Below, piece by piece: positions 15,229 through 23,122 of a DNA stretch of 29,451 bases; position 1 is the stretch's first letter; each line of letters begins with the position of its first letter. A program made the position numbers and the translations under genes. Below the pieces are notes generated by a model. The model was not told where the DNA came from. It searched no databases and worked only from the letters and a program-made list of their open reading frames with translations. This DNA is from Chloroflexota bacterium. GTDB lineage: Bacteria; Chloroflexota; Ktedonobacteria; Ktedonobacterales; Ktedonobacteraceae. Where the stretch lies: NCBI GenBank assembly GCA_005879655.1, contig VBJK01000093.1:1-29451 (forward strand), written 5' to 3'.

Positions 15229-16635
15229 TCAGGAGTGACCTAGTTTACGTGTCACGCGGCTACGCGTACGGGTCGGAGGTGGATAATACGATGGCGTTGT
15301 GGCGATAATATCGCCGATACGCAACTGCACCTGCAAGTAACGGTAGCCATGACGATGATAATGAGCAAAGAGCATCAAGCTATGATGAGCAATAATATCA
15401 GCCTCATCAGCGTGGCGTGAGAGCAACATCTGTCCCCCAATCGTCTCTTCGGCCATTGTCACCGCCATCTCTTCACCTTCCTCACCCATCACCAGCTTGC
15501 GCGTGTCGCGTCGGATACGATAAGGCCAGAGAATCAAAGCAATGGCCTGCCCTTTGAGGCGCTGCTCCTGTAAGCGTTCGCTCAGGTGGATCGCCAACTT
15601 GCGGATAGCAGCACAGGTCTCATCAGCATCGGTAGCCTGATGAAAACGTACTCGTGCATTCTGGCTTAATGGCGGTGCATCAGGAACCACCAGACTGCTA
15701 TCCTCCCCGCGCGCAACATGATAGAGCCAACCCCCCAGGCGTCCTAAACGACGCACGAGACCCTCTTCGGATAAGAGAGCAACCTGGGAGAAAGTGGTAA
15801 TGCCGAAGTCGCGTAGATGGGCCACGATTTCCGACACAGCAATCGGATCAACTTGCTCACCCTTGCCCTCGAATTCATGGCCGCCAGTATTGCTTAAATC
15901 GGGTAACGCACCCGGTCCCCCCGTGCCAGCTGAACGAAGTTGTAACAGCATCGAAAGTTGTAACGTCTGCACAAACGAGGCTTCACGGTCAGGCGGAATG
16001 TAGAGCACTCCTTGACGCCCATCGCGCCTACTCATCAGCGCCGCCAACTCGGCAATAGCCTTCCCATTAGCAATCCCAATCTGGGCAGTCAATCCCATCT
16101 CGGCAATCTCAGCGCATAAACGCTCAGCTGAGTTGACAGGCGAAATGAGAGGCAACTCACAGCCACGGAAATCAATAAACGCATCAGCGATAGGAATAGA
16201 TTCAATAATACGAGAATAGGCACGGTAACGCTCACGCAATTGCTGCAACACTGGTTGATAGCGATCATAGGATGCAGGCAAAAAGCGCGTCCGTGGTGCG
16301 ATACGATGAGCACGGCGTAAAGGCATGCCTGGCATAATGCCCAGGTGCATGGCCTTTGCAGAGGCATCTATCACGCGGCCAGGTTCATTGGGACGCCCGG
16401 TACCGGTCCCCACCACAAAACTCTGCCCCTGTAAGGAACGGTCAAACGTCTCCTCTAGAGTGCAATAAAAATGGCGGATGCGTACATGCATAATACCATG
16501 GCGCAGACGTGCCCTCTCCGCTGCACGTGCTGCCTCTTGCATCTCAATGGCCAAGTCTGGGGGCACACTCTCATCTGGTAGATGATTGCCCATTTCTTTA
16601 TGAGAAGTTACTTGAGGTATATTAAATTCTTGCAT
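15229..16635 (-). CDS. Y-family DNA polymerase-like protein lacking catalytic carboxylates (ImuB-like)
   Basis: The protein (468 residues) follows the DinB/UmuC fold: a palm start at IMHVRIRHFYCTLE, RVIDASAKAMHLGIMPGMPLRRAHRIAP, FLPASYDRYQPVLQQLRERY, the IADAFIDFRG segment, a helix-hairpin-helix region (LRDFGITTFSQVALL, LGRLGGWLYHVARGED) and a little-finger domain. In active Y-family enzymes the first motif is HVDMDxFF and the third SIDEAF. Here these read HVRIRHF (R52, R54) and PIADAF (A150, D151), so the metal-binding aspartates are lost. This is the hallmark of ImuB-type accessory proteins in mutagenesis cassettes, but no imuA or dnaE2 is adjacent. A Gly/Pro-rich insertion replaces the usual GVG hairpin. 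Start at 16635 follows AGAAGA. Confidence 0.8.
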   Translation of the reverse strand: MQEFNIPQVTSHKEMGNHLPDESVPPDLAIEMQEAARAAERARLRHGIMHVRIRHFYCTLEETFDRSLQGQSFVVGTGTGRPNEPGRVIDASAKAMHLGIMPGMPLRRAHRIAPRTRFLPASYDRYQPVLQQLRERYRAYSRIIESIPIADAFIDFRGCELPLISPVNSAERLCAEIAEMGLTAQIGIANGKAIAELAALMSRRDGRQGVLYIPPDREASFVQTLQLSMLLQLRSAGTGGPGALPDLSNTGGHEFEGKGEQVDPIAVSEIVAHLRDFGITTFSQVALLSEEGLVRRLGRLGGWLYHVARGEDSSLVVPDAPPLSQNARVRFHQATDADETCAAIRKLAIHLSERLQEQRLKGQAIALILWPYRIRRDTRKLVMGEEGEEMAVTMAEETIGGQMLLSRHADEADIIAHHSLMLFAHYHRHGYRYLQVQLRIGDIIATTPSYYPPPTRTRSRVTRKLGHS

Positions 16636-16676
16636 AGGAATCTTCTAGCTTATATTCACAACTATTTAATGACGTG

Positions 16677-16892
16677 TTACACATCTATCTGGTAACGATT
16701 GGAAACATGTTCAAACCATATATTATAGGAGCGTAAATGGTGGACAACACGGACAGACAAGGATACATTGCCTGATAGTGGGCGTTGCATATAACCACCT
16801 TCCTTCATCATTTTATACTCTAAGTAACGTGCAATAGCAGCATGATTTGCATATCTATCACGAGAACTCGTGTACACTGGATTGTCATTCAT
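16677..16892 (-). CDS. Small hypothetical protein
   Basis: An open frame of 71 codons begins with ATG (or GTG three bases earlier) ten bases after AAGG. It reads like a soluble basic protein (for example AAIARYLEYKMMKEGGYMQ and VVHHLRSYNIWFEH). I recognise no family. It lies alone between the Y-family-like gene, same strand, and the divergent GGDEF/MshEN-like gene. Support is only the ribosome binding site, the lack of any other gene in the gap and a natural residue composition. Confidence 0.4.
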   Translation of the reverse strand: MNDNPVYTSSRDRYANHAAIARYLEYKMMKEGGYMQRPLSGNVSLSVRVVHHLRSYNIWFEHVSNRYQIDV

Positions 16893-16895
16893 CAC

Positions 16896-17102
16896 TATGT
16901 GCCCTTATTATATCGCACCGCAAGATGGCTCTGCATAAGTGCTTGGAGGGATAATACGGCATGTCCATATGAATCGATCTTAACCAAGATGTTCCAGTTT
17001 TAACAGGAACGCAACCAATTTCCTCCCTTGTTCACCGCTGACAGAGCATATACTTAACGATCATTACAAATACACTCGTCATCTTAACCAAGGAGCCGCC
17101 AG
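16896..17102 (+). other. Upstream region of the GGDEF/MshEN-like gene with a direct repeat
   Basis: No gene is evident. ATCTTAACCAAG occurs twice, at 16977-16988 and at 17081-17092. The second copy overlaps the ribosome binding site AAGGAG (17090-17095). GTTCC/GGAAC could form a small stem near 16992-17011. The repeat could be a regulator site; no function is claimed. Confidence 0.35.
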
Positions 17103-17984
17103 ATGTGCAAGGAGGCCACACCTCATTTGATGCCGGAATATACTACGGCAAATCAGTATACATACGAGGTTGTAAGCAATGTACACGATATGGCACAAAG
17201 CATACAACATATAACGGCAACACGCACAGAGCAGGTAGCGCTCGTCGCTATTACTTTATCGTTTGACTATACAGCAAGAGTCTACCCAAGCCGCTGTGAT
17301 GCCAATCAAAGTGCCCGTTACTTTCTCAGTAACCTTCGTACTCTTGTACGTAAGACCGATGTTGTCTTTTTATTAGGTCATACATTCTATTTTGTGCTCA
17401 TTGGAGCGAAGCTACCGGGAGCTAGCCTCGTACAGGAGCGTCTGTGGGAAGCATTGCTCTGGCGCGTTCACAGCGCAAACGAAGGCGAACTGCTACGCCC
17501 CCATACGATGATGATTGGGCATAGCGCATTTCCACTGCCACATGCAGACATACAGCAATGCATCACCGCCGCTCGTCAGGCCCAATTGAGCTTTACATGC
17601 TATCCAGAAAAACATTCGCGTCGAACAGCTACAACGAGTAAAATAGCTTTGGCTAGCAAAATAGCTACAACTACAGGCAGAGAAATATCATCAGTTAACG
17701 ATACTGAAGAACTTCCGGTGCTGGCCCGTAAATTAGGTGTCCCCTATTTAACACTGCTACCGCACAAACTACCAGCCAAAGTGCGGCGCATTGTCAGCCC
17801 ACAACTGGCACAAGAATTACATTGTTGCCCTGTAGGACGCGAACGCGATATACTGACAGTGGCGATGTCCGACCCGCAAGATCGCAATGCCTTAGAAAGG
17901 CTTAGCCGCGAGACGGGGTTGCGTATTTTTCCGGTGCTGGCTCATCCGCAAGATCTACAATCAGTGATTAAGCAACTTTGCTGA
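17103..17984 (+). CDS. Degenerate GGDEF-like plus MshEN/GspE-N-like protein
   Basis: Residues about 40-170 resemble a diguanylate cyclase (GGDEF) fold: LVAITLSFD, ARYFLSNLRTLVRKTDVVFLLGHTFYFVLIG, then an IQQCITAARQA helix. The signature loop is LGHTFYF instead of GGDEF, so cyclase activity is not expected. Residues about 205-292 (LARKLGVPYLTLLPHKL, ILTVAMSDPQDRNALERLSRETGL) resemble the N-terminal domain of GspE/PilB-type ATPases (MshEN). The first helical part that carries the c-di-GMP-binding motif of MshEN is not clear here. A role as a c-di-GMP-linked or adaptor protein is inference. The start follows AAGGAG with seven-base spacing. No pilus or secretion genes are adjacent. Confidence 0.7.
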   Translation: MCKEATPHLMPEYTTANQYTYEVVSNVHDMAQSIQHITATRTEQVALVAITLSFDYTARVYPSRCDANQSARYFLSNLRTLVRKTDVVFLLGHTFYFVLIGAKLPGASLVQERLWEALLWRVHSANEGELLRPHTMMIGHSAFPLPHADIQQCITAARQAQLSFTCYPEKHSRRTATTSKIALASKIATTTGREISSVNDTEELPVLARKLGVPYLTLLPHKLPAKVRRIVSPQLAQELHCCPVGRERDILTVAMSDPQDRNALERLSRETGLRIFPVLAHPQDLQSVIKQLC

Positions 17985-18049
17985 AACTTATACCTTATCT
18001 ATTATAATAGCTTTGGAGTTAATAGTATTAGTCTGTGTGGTAACTGTTC

Positions 18050-18160
18050 AGGACGCCTCGCCATCTGCGGTGACTCGCCCGTTTGATGTGGTAGGTGGGC
18101 TGGGCGCAACCCAACCCACCTACCACATCAAACGGGACTTGCGAAGCGCCGCAGGCGCTG
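18050..18160. repeat. Large inverted repeat before the epimerase gene
   Basis: Two 27-bp arms (18078-18104 and 18110-18136, one mismatch) enclose a five-base loop CGCAA; the arms begin CCCGTTTGATGTGGTAGG. Weaker pairing continues outside: CGCC and TGCGG near 18059-18071 against CCGCA and GGCG near 18148-18157. There is no T run, so it is not a classic terminator. It could be a transcript end of the upstream gene, a small mobile element, or a structured leader of the epimerase transcript. Confidence 0.8.
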
Positions 18161-18230
18161 AGAAAGCTAGGAGAGGATATCTGAATAGTTGCGAAAAATT
18201 CGTAACTATTGAGGAAAGGTGTATATTCTT

Positions 18231-19151
18231 ATGAGGATTCTGGTGACAGGCGGAGCAGGTTTTATTGGATCGCATATTGTTGACCAGTGTATTGCTGCTG
18301 GACATGAAGTCTTCATTATCGATAATCTCTGGCAGGGGGGCGGGGGTAAAGAGGCCAATGTGAACCCGCGCGCACGTTTCTATGAAGTTGATATTATTGA
18401 TGAGTTAAACTTAGCACGTATCTTTGATCAGGTTAGGCCGGAGGTAGTTAGTCATCAGGCTGCGCAACATAGTGTGGCCGTTTCAACCAAAAATCCGACC
18501 TTTGATGCTAGTGTCAATGTCCTTGGCTTATTAAATGTGCTCAAAAACTGCACACGTGTTGGTACACGTAAGATCGTTTTTGCCTCCTCTGCTGCCACCT
18601 ATGGCACGCCTGTACGGCTACCACTCGATCAGGACATTCCGCAGTTTCCAGAGTCTCCCTATGGCATTACTAAGATGGTTGCGGAGCACTATTTGCGCTA
18701 CTGGCAAGATGCCCATAGTCTCAGATATACTGCCCTGCGCTATGGTAATGTCTATGGGCCACGGCAAGATCCCAATGGTGAAGCCGGGGTTCTGGCGATC
18801 TTCGCGCAGCGCTTCCTCAACCGCGAACCCGTGCGTATCGACTGGGATGGCGAACAGTGCAGAGATTATGTGTATGTCGAAGATGTCGCGCGCGCCAATG
18901 TGATAGCCTTGGAACGAGGCGATAATGATATATTCTGTATTGGGACTGGCCGTCCGGTCTCAGTCAATGAGCTTTACCGCACACTGTCCGGTATCGTTGG
19001 CTATCAGCCAGAGATAATACATGCACCAAAACGTGCTGGGGATATCTACCTCTCCTACTTGACCTGTGGTAAAGCTGAGCGTGTTCTAGGGTGGAAGGCT
19101 TCTGTTCCCTTTGAAGAAGGGGTTCGCGCTACGCTCGCATCTTTGCACTAA
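18231..19151 (+). CDS. NAD-dependent NDP-sugar epimerase (GalE-like)
   Basis: This is an extended short-chain dehydrogenase of 306 residues. It has the nucleotide-binding TGGAGFIGSH at the start, an active-site Tyr-x3-Lys in SPYGITKMVAEHY, the preceding SSAATYG serine motif, and RYGNVYGPRQDPNGEAGV, RDYVYVEDVA and the GxGxxxSVNEL substrate region. It most resembles UDP-glucose 4-epimerases and related NDP-sugar epimerases; the exact sugar cannot be read from the sequence. The ATG at 18231 was chosen because it gives the family N-terminus and follows GAGGAAAGG; a GTG at 18219 overlaps that site. It converges with gmhA across repeat cluster B and may supply sugars for surface glycans. Confidence 0.88.
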   Translation: MRILVTGGAGFIGSHIVDQCIAAGHEVFIIDNLWQGGGGKEANVNPRARFYEVDIIDELNLARIFDQVRPEVVSHQAAQHSVAVSTKNPTFDASVNVLGLLNVLKNCTRVGTRKIVFASSAATYGTPVRLPLDQDIPQFPESPYGITKMVAEHYLRYWQDAHSLRYTALRYGNVYGPRQDPNGEAGVLAIFAQRFLNREPVRIDWDGEQCRDYVYVEDVARANVIALERGDNDIFCIGTGRPVSVNELYRTLSGIVGYQPEIIHAPKRAGDIYLSYLTCGKAERVLGWKASVPFEEGVRATLASLH

Positions 19152-19155
19152 GTAA

Positions 19156-19348
19156 TAGCGCAATTCATTGCGCTGTACACGCCAGCAAATCCCGTAGTTG
19201 CGCAATTTATTGCGCTAGGCCCATAGACAAAGAAAACAGGCACAACAAATTGTGCGGCTACGGGATTTGCTGTTCCTGCTTGGCACAATAAATTGTGCAG
19301 CTACGGGTTATTATTTCTCGCGCATCGCGCAATACATTGCGTAGCTAC
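19156..19348. repeat. REP-like repeat cluster B (five units)
   Basis: The whole gap between the convergent epimerase and gmhA genes consists of five repeat units: two forward (about 19156-19173 and 19194-19219) and three inverted (19239-19261, 19282-19304, 19327-19348). Some units carry GCACAA/TTGTGC instead of GCGCAA/TTGCGC, with both arms changed together, so the pairing is kept. The last unit runs into the gmhA stop codon. Confidence 0.88.
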
Positions 19349-19938
19349 TTGGCGTGAGAGAGTAACAGCCTCTGTGCATATGAACGCACTACTCTACGCA
19401 TGTGACGGGTAATAATATGTGCGAGAATTAGATGAGCATCTTCTTCTTGCTCTATATTATTACCGGGTGCCAGCACATAGGCATCTACCATATATTTAAT
19501 CTTTCCCCCATGCGCCCCCAGCAAGGCGATAGTATACGCTCGTGAGCGGCAAGCCAGTTCAACGGCATTCATGACATTGAGTGAATTGCCACTGGCACTG
19601 ATGGCGACCACCGCGTCAGCAGGCTCGATCATATTCGCCAATTGCTCGGCAAAGATGTATTCGTAGGCCGTATCATTGCTCCAAGCGGTAATCAAGGGCA
19701 CATGGTCTGTTAAGGAGATGGCTTTCAAACGAGGGGCACCGCTCATAATAGTGTTCTTTGCCAGATCAAGCGCGAAATGAGATGCTGTCGCAGCACTGCC
19801 GCCATTCCCCATGATGAAAACACGACGACCATTATGATATACCTCTTCCAGTATAGAGAGTATATGCTGGAGTTGTGAGAGTGAAATCTTACCAAGCATC
19901 TGTTCAACTTCTAGTAGGTATTGGCTAATCCCCTCCAT
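19345..19938 (-). CDS. gmhA: Phosphoheptose isomerase (SIS domain)
   Basis: GmhA converts sedoheptulose 7-phosphate to D-glycero-D-manno-heptose 7-phosphate in the cytoplasm. The 197-residue protein has the single SIS domain typical of the family: MGNGGSAATASHFALDLAKN, SNDTAYEYIFAEQL, AISASGNSLNVMNAVE and the C-terminal QEEDAHLILAHIITRHM with the glutamate and histidine of the active site. Its ATG overlaps the TAA of hddA by one base (TAATG), and the ribosome binding site GGAGGTGA lies inside the end of hddA, which suggests coupled translation. The stop codon at 19345-19347 lies within a REP-like unit. Other SIS sugar isomerases are possible, but the pairing with hddA supports the heptose role. 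Confidence 0.88.
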   Translation of the reverse strand: MEGISQYLLEVEQMLGKISLSQLQHILSILEEVYHNGRRVFIMGNGGSAATASHFALDLAKNTIMSGAPRLKAISLTDHVPLITAWSNDTAYEYIFAEQLANMIEPADAVVAISASGNSLNVMNAVELACRSRAYTIALLGAHGGKIKYMVDAYVLAPGNNIEQEEDAHLILAHIITRHMRRVVRSYAQRLLLSHAK

Positions 19939-21020
19939 TATTCACCTCCAAGAGGAATATAGTCTTCTGCGTGGCTAGCATGATACGGTGCAACCCAGAG
20001 ATGGCTAAAATGCGTTGCAACATTGAGAAGCACAGTTGCCCCTTGCTGATCAAAATGAAAGCTCATACGCTGCAACCCATGCTCCTCTAAGACACGTGTT
20101 ACTTCATCTTGGGCGTGCTCATGACAATAGAGTAGCAAAAAGCCTCCACCACCCGCCCCGGTGATCTTACCGCCGGTGGCACCATGCCGTAAAGCCAGTT
20201 CATAACACTCGTCGATAAAACTTGTTGAGAGATTAGGGGCCAGACGACGCTTCTCCTGCCAGGAATAATGCAAGTGGCGGGCAAACTCGTCAAGCTCTCC
20301 ACACTCCAGGCAACGTTGTACTTCGCTAGCAGTTCGTTTAATATTATGCAATGCCTGTAGAACAGATCCGTCTCGTTCTAGCGTTGACTGACGCTGCTGC
20401 TTCAATATTGATGTCGATGCGCGTGAACTACCGGTAAAAAATAACATGAGCCGCCGTTCTAGCGCCAGCCTGCTAGCGTGGGCCATCTTTATTGGCTCTA
20501 CGGTAACGCCTGCGCTAGTAAACGTAATTTTATTCATGCCTCCAAACGCAGCTGCGTATTGATCCTGCTTCCCAATAGGTATGCCCATTTTCTCTATTTC
20601 GATACAAGAGGCCAGTTCGGCAATCTGGTATCTGGTCATCGGTTGCTCAATGAGCGTAGAGATGGCCTGTACGAGTGTGACAGCTGCGGCACTCGATGAT
20701 CCTAAACCCGTGCCTGGGGGTACCTCGCTGGCAACAAAAAGATTTACTCCCCGCCGCAGACCAAAATGATGCAGGATTGCTTTGGGGAGCGCGAGGTCTC
20801 CGTTCCAGCAGAGGTCATGGTAAGGGTTGTGACGAAATAGGGAACGATAGTCAGCTGAAATGACCTGTAAGTCGTCTGACTCGTTGGTTGTGATAATTGC
20901 ATAGAAGTATTTGTTGATTGTAGTGCTCACTACCACTCCACCATAGCTGGCATAGTATGCCTCCAGGTCGGTTCCGCCACCACCAAAGCTGATGCGCATC
21001 GGTGCTCTGGCAATTAACAT
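19938..21020 (-). CDS. hddA: GHMP kinase, D-glycero-D-manno-heptose 7-phosphate kinase
   Basis: The 360-residue protein is a GHMP-family sugar kinase: N-terminal RAPMRISFGGGGTDLEAYY, the phosphate-binding VPPGTGLGSSSAAAV and the C-terminal GGKITGAGGGGFLLLY. The N-terminal GGGGTD and the IPIGKQDQYAAAFGG motif are those of heptose 7-phosphate kinases (HddA/HldA-like), which make heptose 1,7-bisphosphate. The start at 21020 follows GAGGTGG with good spacing; the extension to 21086 crosses repeat cluster C and has no family match. It is co-transcribed with gmhA. GmhB phosphatase and the nucleotidyltransferase of the GDP-heptose pathway are not in the window. Confidence 0.88.
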   Translation of the reverse strand: MLIARAPMRISFGGGGTDLEAYYASYGGVVVSTTINKYFYAIITTNESDDLQVISADYRSLFRHNPYHDLCWNGDLALPKAILHHFGLRRGVNLFVASEVPPGTGLGSSSAAAVTLVQAISTLIEQPMTRYQIAELASCIEIEKMGIPIGKQDQYAAAFGGMNKITFTSAGVTVEPIKMAHASRLALERRLMLFFTGSSRASTSILKQQRQSTLERDGSVLQALHNIKRTASEVQRCLECGELDEFARHLHYSWQEKRRLAPNLSTSFIDECYELALRHGATGGKITGAGGGGFLLLYCHEHAQDEVTRVLEEHGLQRMSFHFDQQGATVLLNVATHFSHLWVAPYHASHAEDYIPLGGE

Positions 21021-21076
21021 CTTCTTTCCACCTCTTGAATAAATGATACCTTGTTTTTTGAGCAATAACACGCCCC

Positions 21077-21160
21077 GTAGCTGCACAATTCATTGCGCTG
21101 TGGTCCCCGCTCAATACAAGTGTTTGTGAGGCCACACGGCGCAATAAATTGCGCAACTAC
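21077..21160. repeat. REP-like repeat cluster C (two units)
   Basis: One forward unit (GTAGCTGCACAATTCATTGC, from 21077) faces an inverted unit (21138-21160, GCGCAATAAATTGCGC then AACTAC) across about 40 bases. The pair lies between the stop of sat and the start of hddA, on genes that run in the same direction, so it could separate the two transcripts. Confidence 0.85.
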
Positions 21161-21195
21161 GATTTTCTCCTTATTTACACGTATTAAGGAAAAAA

Positions 21196-22362
21196 TTACC
21201 CTAAAGCCTGGCGCATTGCCTCAATAAGCACCTTTGCGACCACCGGGCGGGTGAATTCGCGTGGCGGTATTTGACCATCGCGCAACATCTGACGCACCTT
21301 TGTGCCACTTAAGACGACATGGTGTTCACTGTCATGAGGACAGGTCTTTTTCGATGCCATCGCATCACAGACTTTGCAGAAGAAGGTGTGATCGAAGAAC
21401 ATCGGTGTGATCCCTAGCGCAGCGGCATCGAATTCGGAGAAGATCAACTGCGCATCATACGTGCCGTAGTAATTCCCTACACCGGCATGATCACGCCCAA
21501 CAATGAAGTGCGAACAGCCGTAGTTTTTGCGCATCAATGCATGAAAGATAGCCTCACGTGGCCCGGCGTAACGCATGGCAGCTGGCAACACACCCAGCAA
21601 AGCACGATCGGCAGGATAGTAATCCTTGAAGAGTACTTCATAACAACGCATGCGTACGTCAGCGGGAATATCATCCCCCTTGGTATCGCCAACCAGCGGA
21701 TGCAGATAAAGACCATCGACCGTCTCTAAAGCACATTTCTGGATATATTCATGAGCACGATGGACGGGATTGCGTGTCTGAAAACCAACTACTCGTCTCC
21801 AACCACGCTGTGTAAATAATGCACGTGATTGTGTGGGAGTGTAACGATACTGCGTGAAGGTTTGAGGTTGTAACGCGACAACACGAACAGGACCTCCAAG
21901 CAAGATTTCTGCTTGCTGGTAGACATTCTTCACGCCCGGATGCGCTTCATCTTCCGTACGATAGACTTCACACGCTTCCAGCTGCTTGTCATAAGCATAT
22001 TTCTCCTGTACAGTCATCACTGCTTGTAATGCCCCGTCGGCATTCACCAGTGCCACTTGCGATCCTGCTTGCACACCCTGTGCTAGCTCTGTAGTAACTG
22101 CTAAAGTGATTGGAATTGACCAGGGGAGGCCATTGCGCAAGTGCATGGTGTTAATCACGCTGAGGTAATCATCGCGCGTCATAAAGCCATTTAGTGGGCT
22201 ATACGCGCCATTAGCCAGCATTTCTAGATCCGCTAGTTGACGCGAACCAATGGTGATCTGTGGCAGTCCATGAGACAACTCTGCTAACTCAGCACGCTCA
22301 GACGTGCTTGCCATATTGATAACAAGTTCTCCTCCGTGAGGAGCTATCAGTTCGTTCGACAT
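21196..22362 (-). CDS. sat: Sulfate adenylyltransferase (ATP sulfurylase)
   Basis: Sat makes adenosine 5'-phosphosulfate (APS) from sulfate and ATP. The 388-residue protein has the full single-domain bacterial form: LIAPHGGELV at the start, LADLEMLANGAYSPLNGFM, the catalytic FQTRNPVHRAHEY, HPLVGDTKGDDIPADVRM, IVGRDHAGVGNYYG and LSGTKVRQML. CKVC and a later CPH could bind zinc, as in some bacterial and archaeal enzymes. The start at 22362 gives the family N-terminus, although its own ribosome binding site is weak. It is the third gene of an operon after the phosphodiesterase and cysC (62 bp spacing). No kinase domain is fused. Confidence 0.95.
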   Translation of the reverse strand: MSNELIAPHGGELVINMASTSERAELAELSHGLPQITIGSRQLADLEMLANGAYSPLNGFMTRDDYLSVINTMHLRNGLPWSIPITLAVTTELAQGVQAGSQVALVNADGALQAVMTVQEKYAYDKQLEACEVYRTEDEAHPGVKNVYQQAEILLGGPVRVVALQPQTFTQYRYTPTQSRALFTQRGWRRVVGFQTRNPVHRAHEYIQKCALETVDGLYLHPLVGDTKGDDIPADVRMRCYEVLFKDYYPADRALLGVLPAAMRYAGPREAIFHALMRKNYGCSHFIVGRDHAGVGNYYGTYDAQLIFSEFDAAALGITPMFFDHTFFCKVCDAMASKKTCPHDSEHHVVLSGTKVRQMLRDGQIPPREFTRPVVAKVLIEAMRQALG

Positions 22363-22424
22363 TCAAGTATGATCCATTCCTCTTGTATGAGACAATAATT
22401 GCAGAAGCACTGGCAAATGCCACC

Positions 22425-23012
22425 TCAAACAGTAATGCGCTCTGTGGCGATCTGCACTTCATCATCTTGCATACGCTCTGCTGCAAGATAGCCCAGTTCT
22501 TCTAATCTGGCAAAAATGCGCTGCACGCTTTCTTCAATCTCTTCTTTATCGGTCTCAATCACGATCTCAGGATGTTCCGGCTCCTCATAGGGATCGTCAA
22601 CGCCAGTGAAGTTCTTGATCTTCCCTTCATCAACCAGCTTGTATAGCCCTTTGACATCGCGCTGGCGGCATACTTCAAGAGGGCACTTCACATAGACTTC
22701 GACAAAAGCGCCAATTTCTTTACGTGCCCATTCGCGCGCTTCATAGTAGGGCGAGATCGCAGCAGAAATGCAAACGACGCCATTACGACTCAGCAACTTG
22801 CAGACAAAGGCAATACGCTTAATATTGGTATCGCGGTCCTCACGGCTAAAAGTGAGTCCCTTGCTCAAGTGAGTGCGTACAACATCACCATCTAAGACCT
22901 CAACGTTGCGTCCTTGCTCCTGCAAGCGCTGCTCAATAATCTCAGAAAGGGTACTTTTACCAGAGCCAGATAGGCCAGTAAACCAGATAGTAAAACCAGT
23001 AGTATTTGCCAT
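22425..23012 (-). CDS. cysC: Adenylylsulfate (APS) kinase
   Basis: CysC phosphorylates APS to PAPS, the sulfate donor for sulfotransferases and for PAPS reductases. The protein of 195 residues shows the Walker A loop [34 protein letters not shown], the [12 protein letters not shown] and [16 protein letters not shown] segments and the [11 protein letters not shown] motif. The start at 23012 follows AAGGAG with nine-base spacing; the longer frame upstream has no family match and crosses a short repeat in which AAAGTACCC appears twice (about 23025-23055). Sat follows immediately, which is the normal pathway partner. No reductase (cysH) is in the window, so PAPS may be used for sulfation. Confidence 0.95.
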   Translation of the reverse strand: MANTTGFTIWFTGLSGSGKSTLSEIIEQRLQEQGRNVEVLDGDVVRTHLSKGLTFSREDRDTNIKRIAFVCKLLSRNGVVCISAAISPYYEAREWARKEIGAFVEVYVKCPLEVCRQRDVKGLYKLVDEGKIKNFTGVDDPYEEPEHPEIVIETDKEEIEESVQRIFARLEELGYLAAERMQDDEVQIATERITV

Positions 23013-23122
23013 TGGTAATATGCTCCTTGGGTACTTTGGACACTTTGGGTACTTTATCGGTCGAGCTGCTGCATCTGGCAGTATGCAGGTCTCTGACACG
23101 ATAAAGAATATGCCCTCTACCA

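Noticed and set aside
19156..19348. Five regularly repeated units, considered as a CRISPR array
   Set aside because: The units alternate in orientation, differ from each other, have spacers of unequal length and no cas gene is near.
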